In this document: positions 18,578-28,021 of the stretch, piece after piece
Position numbering within the stretch: the stretch's first letter is position 1
Layout of the letters: each line of letters starts with the position of its first letter
NCBI RefSeq assembly: GCF_040833955.1
Contig: NZ_CP162133.1
Coordinates: 434,001-498,000 of the forward strand
DNA from: Leptospira sp. WS60.C2
GTDB taxonomy: Bacteria > Spirochaetota > Leptospiria > Leptospirales > Leptospiraceae
DNA: 64,000 bases
Reading direction: 5' to 3'
Program-made: the position numbers and the translations under genes
Notes under the pieces: model-generated
The model's input: the letters and a program-made list of their open reading frames with translations, nothing else
What the model was told of the DNA's origin: nothing
Database searches by the model: none

Positions 18578-18605
18578 AACGTGAATCAAATTTTTGATTC
18601 ACGTT
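18578..18605. terminator. Palindrome downstream of cheW, probable terminator
   Basis: AACGTGAATCA is followed by its exact reverse complement, TGATTCACGTT, across a short A/T loop. It sits 31 bases behind cheW in the cheW-phoU gap. There is no uninterrupted T-run after it, so an operator is an alternative reading. Confidence 0.45.
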
Positions 18606-18672
18606 TGAAACCAAATCAAAAACAAAATTCTAGTTCTAATCGATTCTGAATGTTTCGCAGGAAAAAAATCAC

Positions 18673-19389
18673 ATGATCATCTCTAAATTTTATTATTTAC
18701 GAAAGAACTTGTATTCGATGGCTGAACTTGTTTTGGAACAAGTGATTTTACTCAGTGAAGCATTAGAAGCGGATGATTATGCCCAAGCTGAACGTATTGT
18801 TGAACGTGATGATCTTATAGACGATTTAGAAAAGGAAAATGATAACCTTTCCCAAAATGCCATTTTAGAAGCTGTGAGTAACCGAAATATTTTAGGTATG
18901 GGCGATGTGGACAATGACATCGTCTTAAAAAAAGATCCCCTTCGGTTTGCTCTCTCTGCCATTCGGATCACCAGGAACATGGAACGGATGGGAGACCAAG
19001 TAGTCAACTGTGCTGATGTGTTCCGTCATAAAACCATACGCAAAGGTCTTTTTAAAAACGAAGAACCTATGACTCTTATTTTATCACGCGTGACCACTCT
19101 GGCAGGAATGGCAATTGAATCGCTCGTCGAAGAAAAAGAGCGGTTTATGGGCAGTGTCAATTCCTTGGAAGAGGAACTGAATGCTCTTTGTGACCAAGCG
19201 TTTCAAAAGTATCGCTCTGTTCCTGATATGGAAAAGCAGGAATTTGCCGATGTGTATCGGATCATTCTTGCTTTGGAACGATTGGGAGATTACGCGGTGA
19301 ACGTTGCGGAAGAGTTAGTGCGTCTCAATACAGGAAAAGACATTCGTCATTTAGAAAATGTAAAATCGAAAAGTTCTTTGTATCCATAA
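18673..19389 (+). CDS. PhoU-like phosphate uptake regulator
   Basis: A 238-residue all-helical protein with two PhoU repeats. In each half an acidic metal-binding motif is visible: [14 protein letters not shown] (about residues 100-113) and [15 protein letters not shown] (about 199-213), matching the E/DxxxD of PhoU proteins. PhoU normally links the Pst transporter and phosphate kinase, but neither is adjacent. PhoU-like domains also partner other anion transporters, so the partner is open. It converges with the hybrid kinase gene. Confidence 0.85.
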   Translation: MIISKFYYLRKNLYSMAELVLEQVILLSEALEADDYAQAERIVERDDLIDDLEKENDNLSQNAILEAVSNRNILGMGDVDNDIVLKKDPLRFALSAIRITRNMERMGDQVVNCADVFRHKTIRKGLFKNEEPMTLILSRVTTLAGMAIESLVEEKERFMGSVNSLEEELNALCDQAFQKYRSVPDMEKQEFADVYRIILALERLGDYAVNVAEELVRLNTGKDIRHLENVKSKSSLYP

Positions 19390-19421
19390 GGTTTTCCGGT
19401 TTCATCCTTACTTACCTTATA

Positions 19422-21482
19422 TCAGATTTTTTTTCTTAAAATTTCACTATATGCTTTTAGCAAGTCTTCGATATAAAATGGTTTGCTAATAAAGCCATCC
19501 ATTCCTACTTCAGAACATTTGTTTTGGTGTTCACTTAATACGTGTGCTGTGACTGCAATAATAATGGACTTCTGAGGTTTGGATGTCTCCAGTTCTCTGA
19601 TTTTCCTGGTGGCTTCAAATCCATCCATCACAGGCATTTCACAATCCATAAGGATCAAATCATAATCCTTTTTTTTGCACATCTCCCATGCGACCTTTCC
19701 ATTTTCCGCCAAATCAAATGGAATGCGATGTTTTTTGAGGAGGCCACCGATCACCTTTTGATTTAGCAAATTGTCTTCTACAATGAGAAAGGTTTGATGA
19801 GTTAAATTTTCGATGAAAGAAGGTGGAAGTGAATTGAATCCGCTATGTTGGACATGGAGAAAAGCATTTTGATTTTGATGACGGGTTGATTCATCACTTT
19901 CGGCTATGGAAAGAGGTAACAAACACCAAAAGGTACTTCCCACTCCTTCTTCACTTTCCACTCCAATTTTACCATCTAATAACTTTACTAATCTCTCTGA
20001 AATGGCAAGACCAAGGCCAGTTCCACCATACTTTCGTGAGGTGGAAGCATCTACTTGAGAAAATTTTTGAAATAAAGAGGATTGTTTCTCTTTCGAAATT
20101 TCAATCCCAGAATCCTTAATTTCAAACAGAATCATCTCATCTTTTCTTTTGATATTAAGGTTTACATATCCGGATTCTGTAAATTTTAGCGCGTTCCCTA
20201 TGAGATTAAAAAGGATCTGACGAATCCTTCCTGGATCCGATACCAAAACTTCTGGAATATCGGACTCAATATGATACGTCAAATCCAGATGTTTTGTATT
20301 GGCTTCTATCGCAAAAAGATCAAAAATTTCTTTGATTAGATATTGTAAATGAAAGGGAACTTGTTCAATCGTTAACTTCCCGGCATCAATCTTAGAGAAG
20401 TCTAGTATGTCGTTTAGAATGTGTAATAAAGCTTTTCCTGCATCTGCAATCGTTTTTAACAAAGACTTTTGTTCTTCATCTAACTTGGTTTTAAATAAAA
20501 TTTGTGTGATTCCGATGACGCCATTTAGGGGAGTTCGGATTTCGTGACTCATCGAAGCTAAAAATTCAGATTTGGCCCGACTTGCCATTTCTTTTTCTTC
20601 GTATAACTCTTGTAATCTTTTTTGAGTCGTGTATAAACTATTTAAAATAGATTTTTTATCATTTTTTTGTTGGATTGTTTCCGTGAAATTTCCATCTCCC
20701 AGCAACGAGATACGACGAAATACTTCATCTACACTGCCTCCCATGATTTCCAATAAGGATCGGTGGGTCAGATACAAACTAACTCCAAAAATAATACCAG
20801 CCAAGATCAGAATGGTTCTTAAGAAAAAAACTTTCCTTTTGGCATCTAAAATTGCTTTTGATGTTCGCAAATCAAGCTGATGGTACAAATCATTGATTGG
20901 TTTCATGATCTCGGCTTTACTTTTTAAGTAATGATCATCGAATAACATTTTAATTGCTTTTGGATTTGATTTACCTGTTCGTAACTCTTCTTCAATGAGT
21001 GCCATTGATTCAAATTCTATTTTTGTTAGCTCATCTGACTTTTTTTTTGATAAAGAGAGTAGTTGATAATCGGTTTCGGAAAATCCGGCCAGTTTCATAT
21101 CATCATAAATACTGCTATATGCGCCTTCCTCTGATGGTGGAGGAAGTTCCTCTGCAATCACAAGATCCCAGTAGGCATAGTCATAGTTCTTGGGACGTGG
21201 CTTTTCTCCATTTCGTATTGCGATAATACTTTCAAAATACGTTTTGTATTTTTTTTCTTTTTGAATGGCATAAAGTCGTACTAAGTTGGTTAATTGGTCA
21301 GAAGATTGGCGTAACTCATTGGCAATTTGTAGGGAACTGTATCGATTTTCTTCTGCAAAATCTATATTGCGTTCGCTAGTTGTATAATAGCTGAAACCAA
21401 GTGACACAAAAATAAATAAAACGATATTGGTTAATAAATAAGGAAACAATCTTCCCTTCGGTAACCAACTTTTATCCAACAT
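19422..21482 (-). CDS. Hybrid sensor histidine kinase with receiver domain
   Basis: A 686-residue membrane kinase. Membrane segments at about 14-34 and 218-240 flank a helical periplasmic sensor. A HAMP-like linker leads to the HisKA domain with His313 (MSHEIRTPLNG), an ATPase domain with N box (DPGRIRQILFNLIGNALKFT) and G2 box GGTGLGLAIS, and a receiver domain with Asp613 (LILMDCEMPVMDG). The G1 box reads DSGIE instead of DxGxG, so a conserved glycine is glutamate at 461. GAGGAA precedes the ATG. No response regulator is adjacent, and output probably passes through an unlinked phosphotransfer protein. Confidence 0.92.
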   Translation of the reverse strand: MLDKSWLPKGRLFPYLLTNIVLFIFVSLGFSYYTTSERNIDFAEENRYSSLQIANELRQSSDQLTNLVRLYAIQKEKKYKTYFESIIAIRNGEKPRPKNYDYAYWDLVIAEELPPPSEEGAYSSIYDDMKLAGFSETDYQLLSLSKKKSDELTKIEFESMALIEEELRTGKSNPKAIKMLFDDHYLKSKAEIMKPINDLYHQLDLRTSKAILDAKRKVFFLRTILILAGIIFGVSLYLTHRSLLEIMGGSVDEVFRRISLLGDGNFTETIQQKNDKKSILNSLYTTQKRLQELYEEKEMASRAKSEFLASMSHEIRTPLNGVIGITQILFKTKLDEEQKSLLKTIADAGKALLHILNDILDFSKIDAGKLTIEQVPFHLQYLIKEIFDLFAIEANTKHLDLTYHIESDIPEVLVSDPGRIRQILFNLIGNALKFTESGYVNLNIKRKDEMILFEIKDSGIEISKEKQSSLFQKFSQVDASTSRKYGGTGLGLAISERLVKLLDGKIGVESEEGVGSTFWCLLPLSIAESDESTRHQNQNAFLHVQHSGFNSLPPSFIENLTHQTFLIVEDNLLNQKVIGGLLKKHRIPFDLAENGKVAWEMCKKKDYDLILMDCEMPVMDGFEATRKIRELETSKPQKSIIIAVTAHVLSEHQNKCSEVGMDGFISKPFYIEDLLKAYSEILRKKI

Positions 21483-21566
21483 GGTTATTCCTCTTTGCTT
21501 TTTTGAAACTGCAATTGGATGGTTTGTATTTTGAACCTATTTTCAAACATAAGTCCTTTTCTAGTT

Positions 21567-22235
21567 TTAGGATTTTCCATCCATATAAGCTTGTAGTTCT
21601 TGTTGGAGTCCTTCTGGTAAGCTTAGACCTCGTGATCGAATTCGTTCATTGTATTTGTTAAAAGACATTCTATGTTGGTTTGTATTCAAATATCCCTCTA
21701 ATGCCTCTGAGGCCCATGGGATGATCTCTTTTACGAAGTCATGATTTTCTTCCAACTGGTCACAAAAAGGAATGAATAATGGTCTGTTGACTGGTCTTCC
21801 AATATTACGGTAAAAGAGTAAACAATACAATGTCTCGTCACCTAAGACTGATTCTGTGCGAATTTTTTCTTCCACATATTTGAGATTGATAGTATCGATG
21901 TAATCTATCTTAAACGTTTCTGGTGCAAGTCGTTTTGTAACAAATTTTGAGATTTCGTTTTTAACGAACGTTAAATTGGTGCAGTGGTCGGGACATGATC
22001 CTTGGTCTTTGTGTAGGTCACATTCTAATAACAGAATACAGTCGACATCAGAAGTTGGATCTACGATCCCAAAATTGATGGAACCAAGTAATTCTAATGC
22101 AACTTCGTACCCTTTTCTTGAAAGTTCTTGAGTTGCGAGTCGAAATGCCTGCATTCTTTTTAGCGCATACTTGGTATCGTAATTTCGATATTTGTTTTTG
22201 AGAACGAGATACCTTTCGACAATATTTTTTGACAT
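21567..22235 (-). CDS. Nucleotidyltransferase-fold protein
   Basis: A 222-residue soluble protein with the polymerase-beta-type signature: Gly51-Ser52 followed by Asp63 and Asp65 (LGSINFGIVDPTSDVDC). These residues would bind the nucleotide and metal ions. A Cys/His-rich loop (CDLHKDQGSCPDHC, about residues 72-85) could bind a metal. The rest, including the helical C-terminus, I do not recognise. The substrate could be RNA, a protein or a small molecule. The gene is divergent from the TPR gene at 22361. Confidence 0.7.
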   Translation of the reverse strand: MSKNIVERYLVLKNKYRNYDTKYALKRMQAFRLATQELSRKGYEVALELLGSINFGIVDPTSDVDCILLLECDLHKDQGSCPDHCTNLTFVKNEISKFVTKRLAPETFKIDYIDTINLKYVEEKIRTESVLGDETLYCLLFYRNIGRPVNRPLFIPFCDQLEENHDFVKEIIPWASEALEGYLNTNQHRMSFNKYNERIRSRGLSLPEGLQQELQAYMDGKS

Positions 22236-22360
22236 AGATTTTAAAATAAGACGTATGGATTGATTTTTTTAGTGAACTTCATTTGGGAAAAGAATACAAC
22301 ACCTTTTGTATTGGGAAAATTGAATTTTCGCCGATAATTCCGTATAGGAAGGAATGGAAA

Positions 22361-24394
22361 TTGGATACCCTCAGATTGGTAAAACGGTTCTCTAAACAAA
22401 ATACACCCACACTGTTCCTTTCAATTCTATTTCTACTTTTCCAGGTCTCTCTGTGGGCTGGGGAGGAAGATCGAAGGAATCCTTTATCGGGACTTTACTT
22501 TTCTCCACTCCAAGTCATATCACTGGAAGAAATCAAATCACTCGATTCTGAAAAACGAATTCCGATTGATGAAGACTCTGGCATCGCTTTACGGGACGAA
22601 CCAAAACCGGTGGATCCAAATGCGACCGATGCACCAGTCATTCCTGGAGGGGACTTACCAGTCGATCCAGGACAAGAAACAGGTCCCAAAAGTTTGGAAA
22701 CTAAGATTCGTGAGGCGGAAGGATTACTCAAACGATATTACAGCCAGTTCATTGAAGAGAAACGGATATGGGAGGATCGCGAGAAAGGGAATGTTTACAA
22801 TTCTCGGACAGAGATGAATGACATTCGATTGTTACTTTGGCAAAGCACTCACAAACATACGGAAACATTCATCGTTCGTGACTCACCACTTTTGTATTCT
22901 CTCCACATTCGGCTTGCGAAACTCTACGTTGAATCTGAAAAGTTTGCGCCAGCACTGAGACATTACTTAGCTGCTTTCCGTTACCATCCACTGGAAATGA
23001 CAGAGGAGGGATTTCGAACAGGAGAATGGCAAAAAGAAGATGTGCTTGGATATGACCAACTTTCCGCAAACGAACACGAAAGATTGTATCAAGAATGGGT
23101 CAAAGCCGAGCAAAGATTCAAAAAGGCAAAAGACGATATCCACATCAAAGAAAGCAATTGGATTCGAGAAGGGAAAACACTTTCAGATCTAAAAATTCAA
23201 TCGAAGCAGTGGAATGAAAACATACGTTTGTTAGATGATTCTAGAAGGCAAGCAAAAGTTAATTATGATAATTCTTATAATCAGCGCTATTTGAGTTATT
23301 TAAATAAACGAAAACAAATTGAATCCAGCGATTTATATGCATTTGCGAATGTTGTCAAAAAACTCGAGGATGATAATAAAGAGCGATTAAAAATTGTAAA
23401 TAAATTGGGAACGGCTGGTAAGGGAATCTATGTCCTTTTTGATTATAAAAGGAATACTGATTTTTTTGCATATGAACTAATCTTGGAAAGAGCCTATCGT
23501 ATCTGGAATGAAAATCCAAACGTATTAAATGATGTTGCGGAACAATTTAGACAAGATGGAAAAAAGGAAAAGGCCGCCGATTTTTACGAAAAAGCTCTGG
23601 TTGAATATTTAAAAAATCCCAATCCAACGGATGAAGAAAAAGAAAAGATCATCAAAGCAAATTTACGCTTAGCAACAATTAATGCTGATTTAAAACGAAA
23701 TATTCTCGCAGGAAATTATTATGAAACCTTTTTCAAATTGAGTCCTGACACTCCTGAAAAAACAAGAGTTTCCTATGAAATTGGGGTCTTTTTCAATCAG
23801 AAGATAGGCGATCCCGAACGGGGAGCAAGTTTTCTCATCTATTGGTTGGAGAAAAATAGTAAAGACTGGAACCCTTCCCTTATAGAAGACACTGGGTTTC
23901 CTGAAATGGAATCGATTGCTTATTTTTATCTTAGCAAACAAGATAAAAAACAAAAAAAATCAGAACTCGAACAAAACAAACTCAACATCGCACTTATGCA
24001 ATGGAGAAAACTCGATGAAAAGCTAATCCTTGCAGAGAAAGAAAGAAGTGATTTGATTGCGAAAAAACAATCTCTCAAAAAAGACCTGATGGTTACCACG
24101 CTGGATGATATTTTGTCCCAATACCGATTGATGGATTTAAAAATTGAAGACCAAGAAGCTGAAATTCGAGTTTTAGAAACAAAACGAAACAAAATCCCTC
24201 TTATTAAAATTCTATTTCGTTTGGGAGTTTTATCGGAGGAGAACCGAGACTTCAAAAAAGCAAAAGAATACTATGAATTTGTAATCAAAGAAGGTGGGGA
24301 AACAGAAGTTCGTGTGGCACTAAAAGAATTGGAGAGAATCAAACGAATTTTAGAAACAGGAAATATTATACCACCGATTAACGAGAGTATTTGA
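22361..24394 (+). CDS. Exported TPR/coiled-coil protein
   Basis: I place the start at the TTG at 22361, seven bases behind AGGAAGGA (22346-22353). The product, MDTLRLVKRFSKQ..., then has a signal peptide (FLSILFLLFQVSLWAG). The frame is open 26 codons further upstream without signal character. The mature protein is about 640 residues. A Pro/Asp-rich stretch (about 80-105) is followed by helical regions, coiled-coil-like segments near 255-330 and 530-590, and TPR-like units (AADFYEKALVEYLKNP; FKKAKEYYEFVIKEGG). It is probably periplasmic; function unknown. Its 3' end overlaps the next gene by 17 bases on the opposite strand. Confidence 0.75.
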   Translation: MDTLRLVKRFSKQNTPTLFLSILFLLFQVSLWAGEEDRRNPLSGLYFSPLQVISLEEIKSLDSEKRIPIDEDSGIALRDEPKPVDPNATDAPVIPGGDLPVDPGQETGPKSLETKIREAEGLLKRYYSQFIEEKRIWEDREKGNVYNSRTEMNDIRLLLWQSTHKHTETFIVRDSPLLYSLHIRLAKLYVESEKFAPALRHYLAAFRYHPLEMTEEGFRTGEWQKEDVLGYDQLSANEHERLYQEWVKAEQRFKKAKDDIHIKESNWIREGKTLSDLKIQSKQWNENIRLLDDSRRQAKVNYDNSYNQRYLSYLNKRKQIESSDLYAFANVVKKLEDDNKERLKIVNKLGTAGKGIYVLFDYKRNTDFFAYELILERAYRIWNENPNVLNDVAEQFRQDGKKEKAADFYEKALVEYLKNPNPTDEEKEKIIKANLRLATINADLKRNILAGNYYETFFKLSPDTPEKTRVSYEIGVFFNQKIGDPERGASFLIYWLEKNSKDWNPSLIEDTGFPEMESIAYFYLSKQDKKQKKSELEQNKLNIALMQWRKLDEKLILAEKERSDLIAKKQSLKKDLMVTTLDDILSQYRLMDLKIEDQEAEIRVLETKRNKIPLIKILFRLGVLSEENRDFKKAKEYYEFVIKEGGETEVRVALKELERIKRILETGNIIPPINESI

Positions 24395-24929
24395 TAATTT
24401 CATCAGTTTGATCACCAGCTAATTCTTGCTCTAGATTCTCTTGTGTGTACCCCTCATCTGGCAAAACACGGAACTTCACTTCATCGATTGTGTCACCTTC
24501 ATGTACAATTTTGATTAAATATTCACCTGTCCGCAAAAGAGAAAATTCATCACGAATGGCAAGTGTATCTGGTTCAACACGTTTCTTTTTAATGTCAATT
24601 TCCACAAAGTCCAACTCATAACGATTGAGTGAAATATGGAAATCGGTTTCAAGACCTGGAGTTCTTGAAAATTGGTAAACATAATGGATGGTATCGCTTG
24701 GTGAAAAGATGAGGTCATCTCGCATCATCTTATAATCGGTGATGGTTTGGATGTGTTGTTCTAGTATGTCCATCTCTTCCATCTTGGTTGTTGTCCAACC
24801 AAACTCCCCTTTTGGAACACCGCATTGGATGAGAAGAAAAAACGGAAGGACCAAAAGAAATCGGATGAAAACAACTAAGTGTGTCTGTGTAAAGGAGAAG
24901 GGCAAGAGCCTGGACGAATTCTGTCTCAT
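24378..24929 (-). CDS. Probable lipoprotein, unknown function
   Basis: A 183-residue protein. A long N-terminal signal ends in FFLLIQC (Cys36), consistent with a spirochaetal lipoprotein. The mature part looks beta-rich (TIHYVYQFSRTPGLETDFHI, GEYLIKIVHEGDT), like an all-beta domain, and then has an acidic tail. It lies 29 bases behind the small membrane protein of the pgs operon on the same strand and may belong to that transcript. The last 17 bases overlap the convergent TPR gene. Confidence 0.65.
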   Translation of the reverse strand: MRQNSSRLLPFSFTQTHLVVFIRFLLVLPFFLLIQCGVPKGEFGWTTTKMEEMDILEQHIQTITDYKMMRDDLIFSPSDTIHYVYQFSRTPGLETDFHISLNRYELDFVEIDIKKKRVEPDTLAIRDEFSLLRTGEYLIKIVHEGDTIDEVKFRVLPDEGYTQENLEQELAGDQTDEIIKYSR

Positions 24930-24958
24930 CTTAGTTTAAATTTCGTCCAAACTAGGAA

Positions 24959-25147
24959 TTACTCGATGATTTTTCCTCGATCGGAAATGTCTTTTTCCGC
25001 TGATTGAGAGTGAGATTGTCTATTTCTGATTTCGTCCCTTGGATGTTTTCCCAGTTCCTCAGCGATTTTAGCAGGTAAGATCAAAATTCGACTCACATAC
25101 CGTAGGAGGAGAAAGAGTAAGATCGACAAAACGATGATTTTAGCCAT
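24959..25147 (-). CDS. Small membrane-anchored protein in the pgs operon
   Basis: A 62-residue protein with one N-terminal helix (IIVLSILLFLLLRYVSRILILPA) and a charged tail. It starts six bases after the stop of pgsW, so it is very likely the fourth gene of the poly-gamma-glutamate operon. No family is recognised. The size and topology recall the small accessory Pgs proteins (PgsE/CapE), but I see no sequence similarity that would prove it. Confidence 0.6.
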   Translation of the reverse strand: MAKIIVLSILLFLLLRYVSRILILPAKIAEELGKHPRDEIRNRQSHSQSAEKDISDRGKIIE

Positions 25148-25153
25148 TGATGA

Positions 25154-26287
25154 TCACCTAGAACGTAAGGTTTTGGGGAGGTAACGATCTTCTTCGTTTT
25201 CGCCCCAACCTAATCTCGTAACACCATACAATCCAATGAGCAAAAAAAGGAAAACAGAAACATAGAGAATGGGATTGTATTCTTCCGAATAAAATACTTT
25301 TCCTTCGCCAGGTTTTGGAACTTTTTTAGGAGAGAGGGGAAGTCCATATCGTTTTGCGAGGGATTCAATTTGGATGAAGTTGATGACAGGTATTTCCCGT
25401 TCCAAAAATGATTTGATTACAGAATTGGGAATATGCACTTCTTCTGGCAGGTCCGTGATGAGTCCGTTTTTAAATACTTGTTTGCCTAAACTTGTACCAA
25501 GGATGGTGGTTCCTCCACCTACATTGATGAAAAGTTTGATGGATTTCCCTTGTGATAATTCATCATAAGACTTCAGTCGTTTTTCAATGGAGTCGTCAAA
25601 GTTGATTGGATCTAATAGTTTTACATTGTTTCGCTTAAGAGCACGTAACAGAAGTTCTTTGCCTTCTTTGGAAGTTCCTGCGGCTTTATCTTGGATACCG
25701 CCTAATGAAGCGAGACTAGACCTGAAGGAAAAAATCCCAGAGGATTCCAATTCTTTTTCCATATCAAGCCATAACATTTGCGGATGATTGGCACCAAATT
25801 GCGAAGCGGATGCACTTGAGATTATGATTGGTTTTAGTTTTAAAGTTTCGAGTGCCGCAAACAAACAAATATTCAATGCAGGAAACGATCCAGAGATTGC
25901 CACAGCAACCGTGTCTCCTTCTTCTACTTTTGCTTTTTTGAGAAATTGGATCATTACTGCAGCAAAGTTTGGATTGATTGATGTTTGTTTGGAAGGTAAA
26001 GATCCACTATTACTTGTAACAGGCGTTAGGAATTCTCCGATCAATCCAGAATTAGAGGGATCAAATTCTTTATAATCTGGTTTCTTATGTTTGAGGAGTT
26101 CTGGTTTTAAAATTTGAAATCCACGTTCTGCTAATTTTGCGGCTTGTAATTTTTTTTTGAAGTAGGGTTGTTCTTTTTTTACCTTACAGGATTCAATCAA
26201 GATCAATCCGAGGATACCAAGAATTGCGAGTAAAAACAAAGCAATCCGAGAATGTTTCCATGGTGACCAGTAAATTTTTGTCATCAT
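25154..26287 (-). CDS. pgsW: Poly-gamma-glutamate system protein PgsW
   Basis: A 377-residue protein matching the PgsW type (TIGR04332-like). A membrane segment near residues 14-32 anchors it, and a second lies near 344-362. The large middle domain contains VAVAISGSFPALNICLFAAL and a glycine-rich FINVGGGTTILG. The biochemical role is not established; the family is known only as a companion of PgsB and PgsC. Its ATG overlaps the pgsC stop by four bases, which supports translational coupling. Confidence 0.82.
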   Translation of the reverse strand: MMTKIYWSPWKHSRIALFLLAILGILGLILIESCKVKKEQPYFKKKLQAAKLAERGFQILKPELLKHKKPDYKEFDPSNSGLIGEFLTPVTSNSGSLPSKQTSINPNFAAVMIQFLKKAKVEEGDTVAVAISGSFPALNICLFAALETLKLKPIIISSASASQFGANHPQMLWLDMEKELESSGIFSFRSSLASLGGIQDKAAGTSKEGKELLLRALKRNNVKLLDPINFDDSIEKRLKSYDELSQGKSIKLFINVGGGTTILGTSLGKQVFKNGLITDLPEEVHIPNSVIKSFLEREIPVINFIQIESLAKRYGLPLSPKKVPKPGEGKVFYSEEYNPILYVSVFLFLLIGLYGVTRLGWGENEEDRYLPKTLRSR

Positions 26288-26748
26288 AGGCTTTCTAATT
26301 CATTCCCCAAAAGAAAAATTAATAGGATTTTCACAAAGATGGCAGCAAGGATCAATACAGAAGTCGTTTCCAATACCCCTTGTCTTTCATACCAAACAGC
26401 AATGAGCCCCGGAATGATAAATCCAATCCCTCTTACTTCAGATAAATATGACAGATCAATCTCTGGTAAAATTTGATAATTTAGAAGATATCCAAAAAAA
26501 TAACCAAATAACAAGATAAAGACGATTTTTCTTTTCCCAAAAATCATCAGAAAATTAGCAAGGATTTCAACACAAACATAGGACAAAAAAGCAATCAAGA
26601 ATGTGAGGACAATTTTTTTGGGGTGGTTTAGTGATAATGCAAGGTATCCTGGAACCACAAGACCTGTTCCCAAAATACCGAATAGTTCGGAGAATACCAG
26701 GCTGATCACCAAACTGAGTCCAATCGAAAGAGGAAGAATCTCATTCAT
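26284..26748 (-). CDS. pgsC: Poly-gamma-glutamate biosynthesis protein PgsC/CapC
   Basis: A 154-residue integral membrane protein with about five helices. The sequence LFGILGTGLVVPGYLAL near the N-terminus and GIGFIIPGLIAVWYERQG later are PgsC/CapC hallmarks. With PgsB it forms the polymerase that makes and exports poly-gamma-glutamate. It overlaps pgsB by eight bases and pgsW by four. Confidence 0.9.
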   Translation of the reverse strand: MNEILPLSIGLSLVISLVFSELFGILGTGLVVPGYLALSLNHPKKIVLTFLIAFLSYVCVEILANFLMIFGKRKIVFILLFGYFFGYLLNYQILPEIDLSYLSEVRGIGFIIPGLIAVWYERQGVLETTSVLILAAIFVKILLIFLLGNELESL

Positions 26749-27937
26749 GTAAATGTTCCGACCTATTTTTTAGATATAAAGACAAGTCCATTCCAAGTCC
26801 AACAATATTCCCTATGCCATAAACAATCGACTGTTTTGGGAGAATGGAAAGTAGTGATTCAAAGATACCATCTAAACTTAAATTTTCCCAAACATAAATC
26901 GGAACATCCAATTTAGAATAAGACTTTAAGTAGTGAAACGCAAGGGAAGTAGAGGATCCTATCAAAATGACAGCATCGTAACCTTCCCAATTCGAAAATT
27001 CTTTTGTCAGCTGTTTTGTTCGCTCAGGTCTATCATCTCTTGTGTGGAATAAGATAAATCGTTTTTTGATATTGGGATATCGATTTAGAATCGAAGACCA
27101 TATCATTTTTGTACTATTGGGATCATTCGCCGCCATCGCATTGACATAAATGAATTCCTTTCCAAAAAAATGAATAGGTAACACGGATAGGGCACCAGGA
27201 TCGGGTGTAACCTTCCACATTGCCTCTAACGCTTGGGTTCTTGAGACACCAAGCAGTTCACAGACTTTGAGTGCAAGACATACATTTTCTTTGTGTTCCC
27301 AATAAGGGAATTTGAGAATTTCTTCCTCTGTCATGGTATCAATGTCTTCTTGTTGGATAGAAACTAATTTCGTATCTCGATCTTTACAAACAGAGATAAT
27401 TTCGTTCTCAAACGAATTTTGGCCGACAACAAGTGTTCCATTGATTGGACATGCAGATAACAATGTTTTGGCTACATCTTCTAGTTTTGGACCCATTACT
27501 TCTAGGTGGTCTTCTCTTATGTTTGTGATGACTCCAATATCAGAATGCAAAATTTGGCCTTCACTTGCCCATTGGTAACGTGGTTCCAGAGCCATACATT
27601 CTAGAACCACAATGTCTGCTCCCACAGACTTTGCTTTTTTTAATATTTTGATTTGTTCCAATATGGAGGGTTTTCCAAATCGTGAGATGGAAGTTTCCGA
27701 TCCATCAGGAAAGATCATCCTTGCAAGAGTTCCAGTCGTTTTTGCAAATACAGAATATCCAGATGTAGAAAGACCTGCTCGAATTAATCTGGTAACACTT
27801 GATTTTCCCCTTGTTCCATTTACATGAATTCTATGTTTAAATTGTTTTAATGTTCTTTTGTGAAGGATGGCTTCGATTGTATAATAGATGATTAAAACCA
27901 AAATGATGAGAAAAAATAAAGTGGCATTTGGTTTCAT
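26741..27937 (-). CDS. pgsB: Poly-gamma-glutamate synthase PgsB/CapB
   Basis: The ATP-dependent amide ligase of poly-gamma-glutamate synthesis, related to Mur ligases. After an N-terminal membrane anchor (about residues 7-25) comes the P-loop HVNGTRGKSSVTRLIRAGL (residues 38-56). The metal/ATP site block VLECMALEPRYQ and the Mur-type NIREDHLEVMG follow. At 398 residues the length is normal. It is first in the leftward operon; an 84-base gap to the divergent phosphatase gene must hold the promoter. No pgsA/capA homologue is in the window. Confidence 0.93.
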   Translation of the reverse strand: MKPNATLFFLIILVLIIYYTIEAILHKRTLKQFKHRIHVNGTRGKSSVTRLIRAGLSTSGYSVFAKTTGTLARMIFPDGSETSISRFGKPSILEQIKILKKAKSVGADIVVLECMALEPRYQWASEGQILHSDIGVITNIREDHLEVMGPKLEDVAKTLLSACPINGTLVVGQNSFENEIISVCKDRDTKLVSIQQEDIDTMTEEEILKFPYWEHKENVCLALKVCELLGVSRTQALEAMWKVTPDPGALSVLPIHFFGKEFIYVNAMAANDPNSTKMIWSSILNRYPNIKKRFILFHTRDDRPERTKQLTKEFSNWEGYDAVILIGSSTSLAFHYLKSYSKLDVPIYVWENLSLDGIFESLLSILPKQSIVYGIGNIVGLGMDLSLYLKNRSEHLHE

Positions 27938-28021
27938 TTGAAAAATTCCATATGATACATTTCCTTCAAAGGAATGTCATTTGATTGTAACCTAATTTTG
28001 GGAAGATGCACGTAGTTTTCT

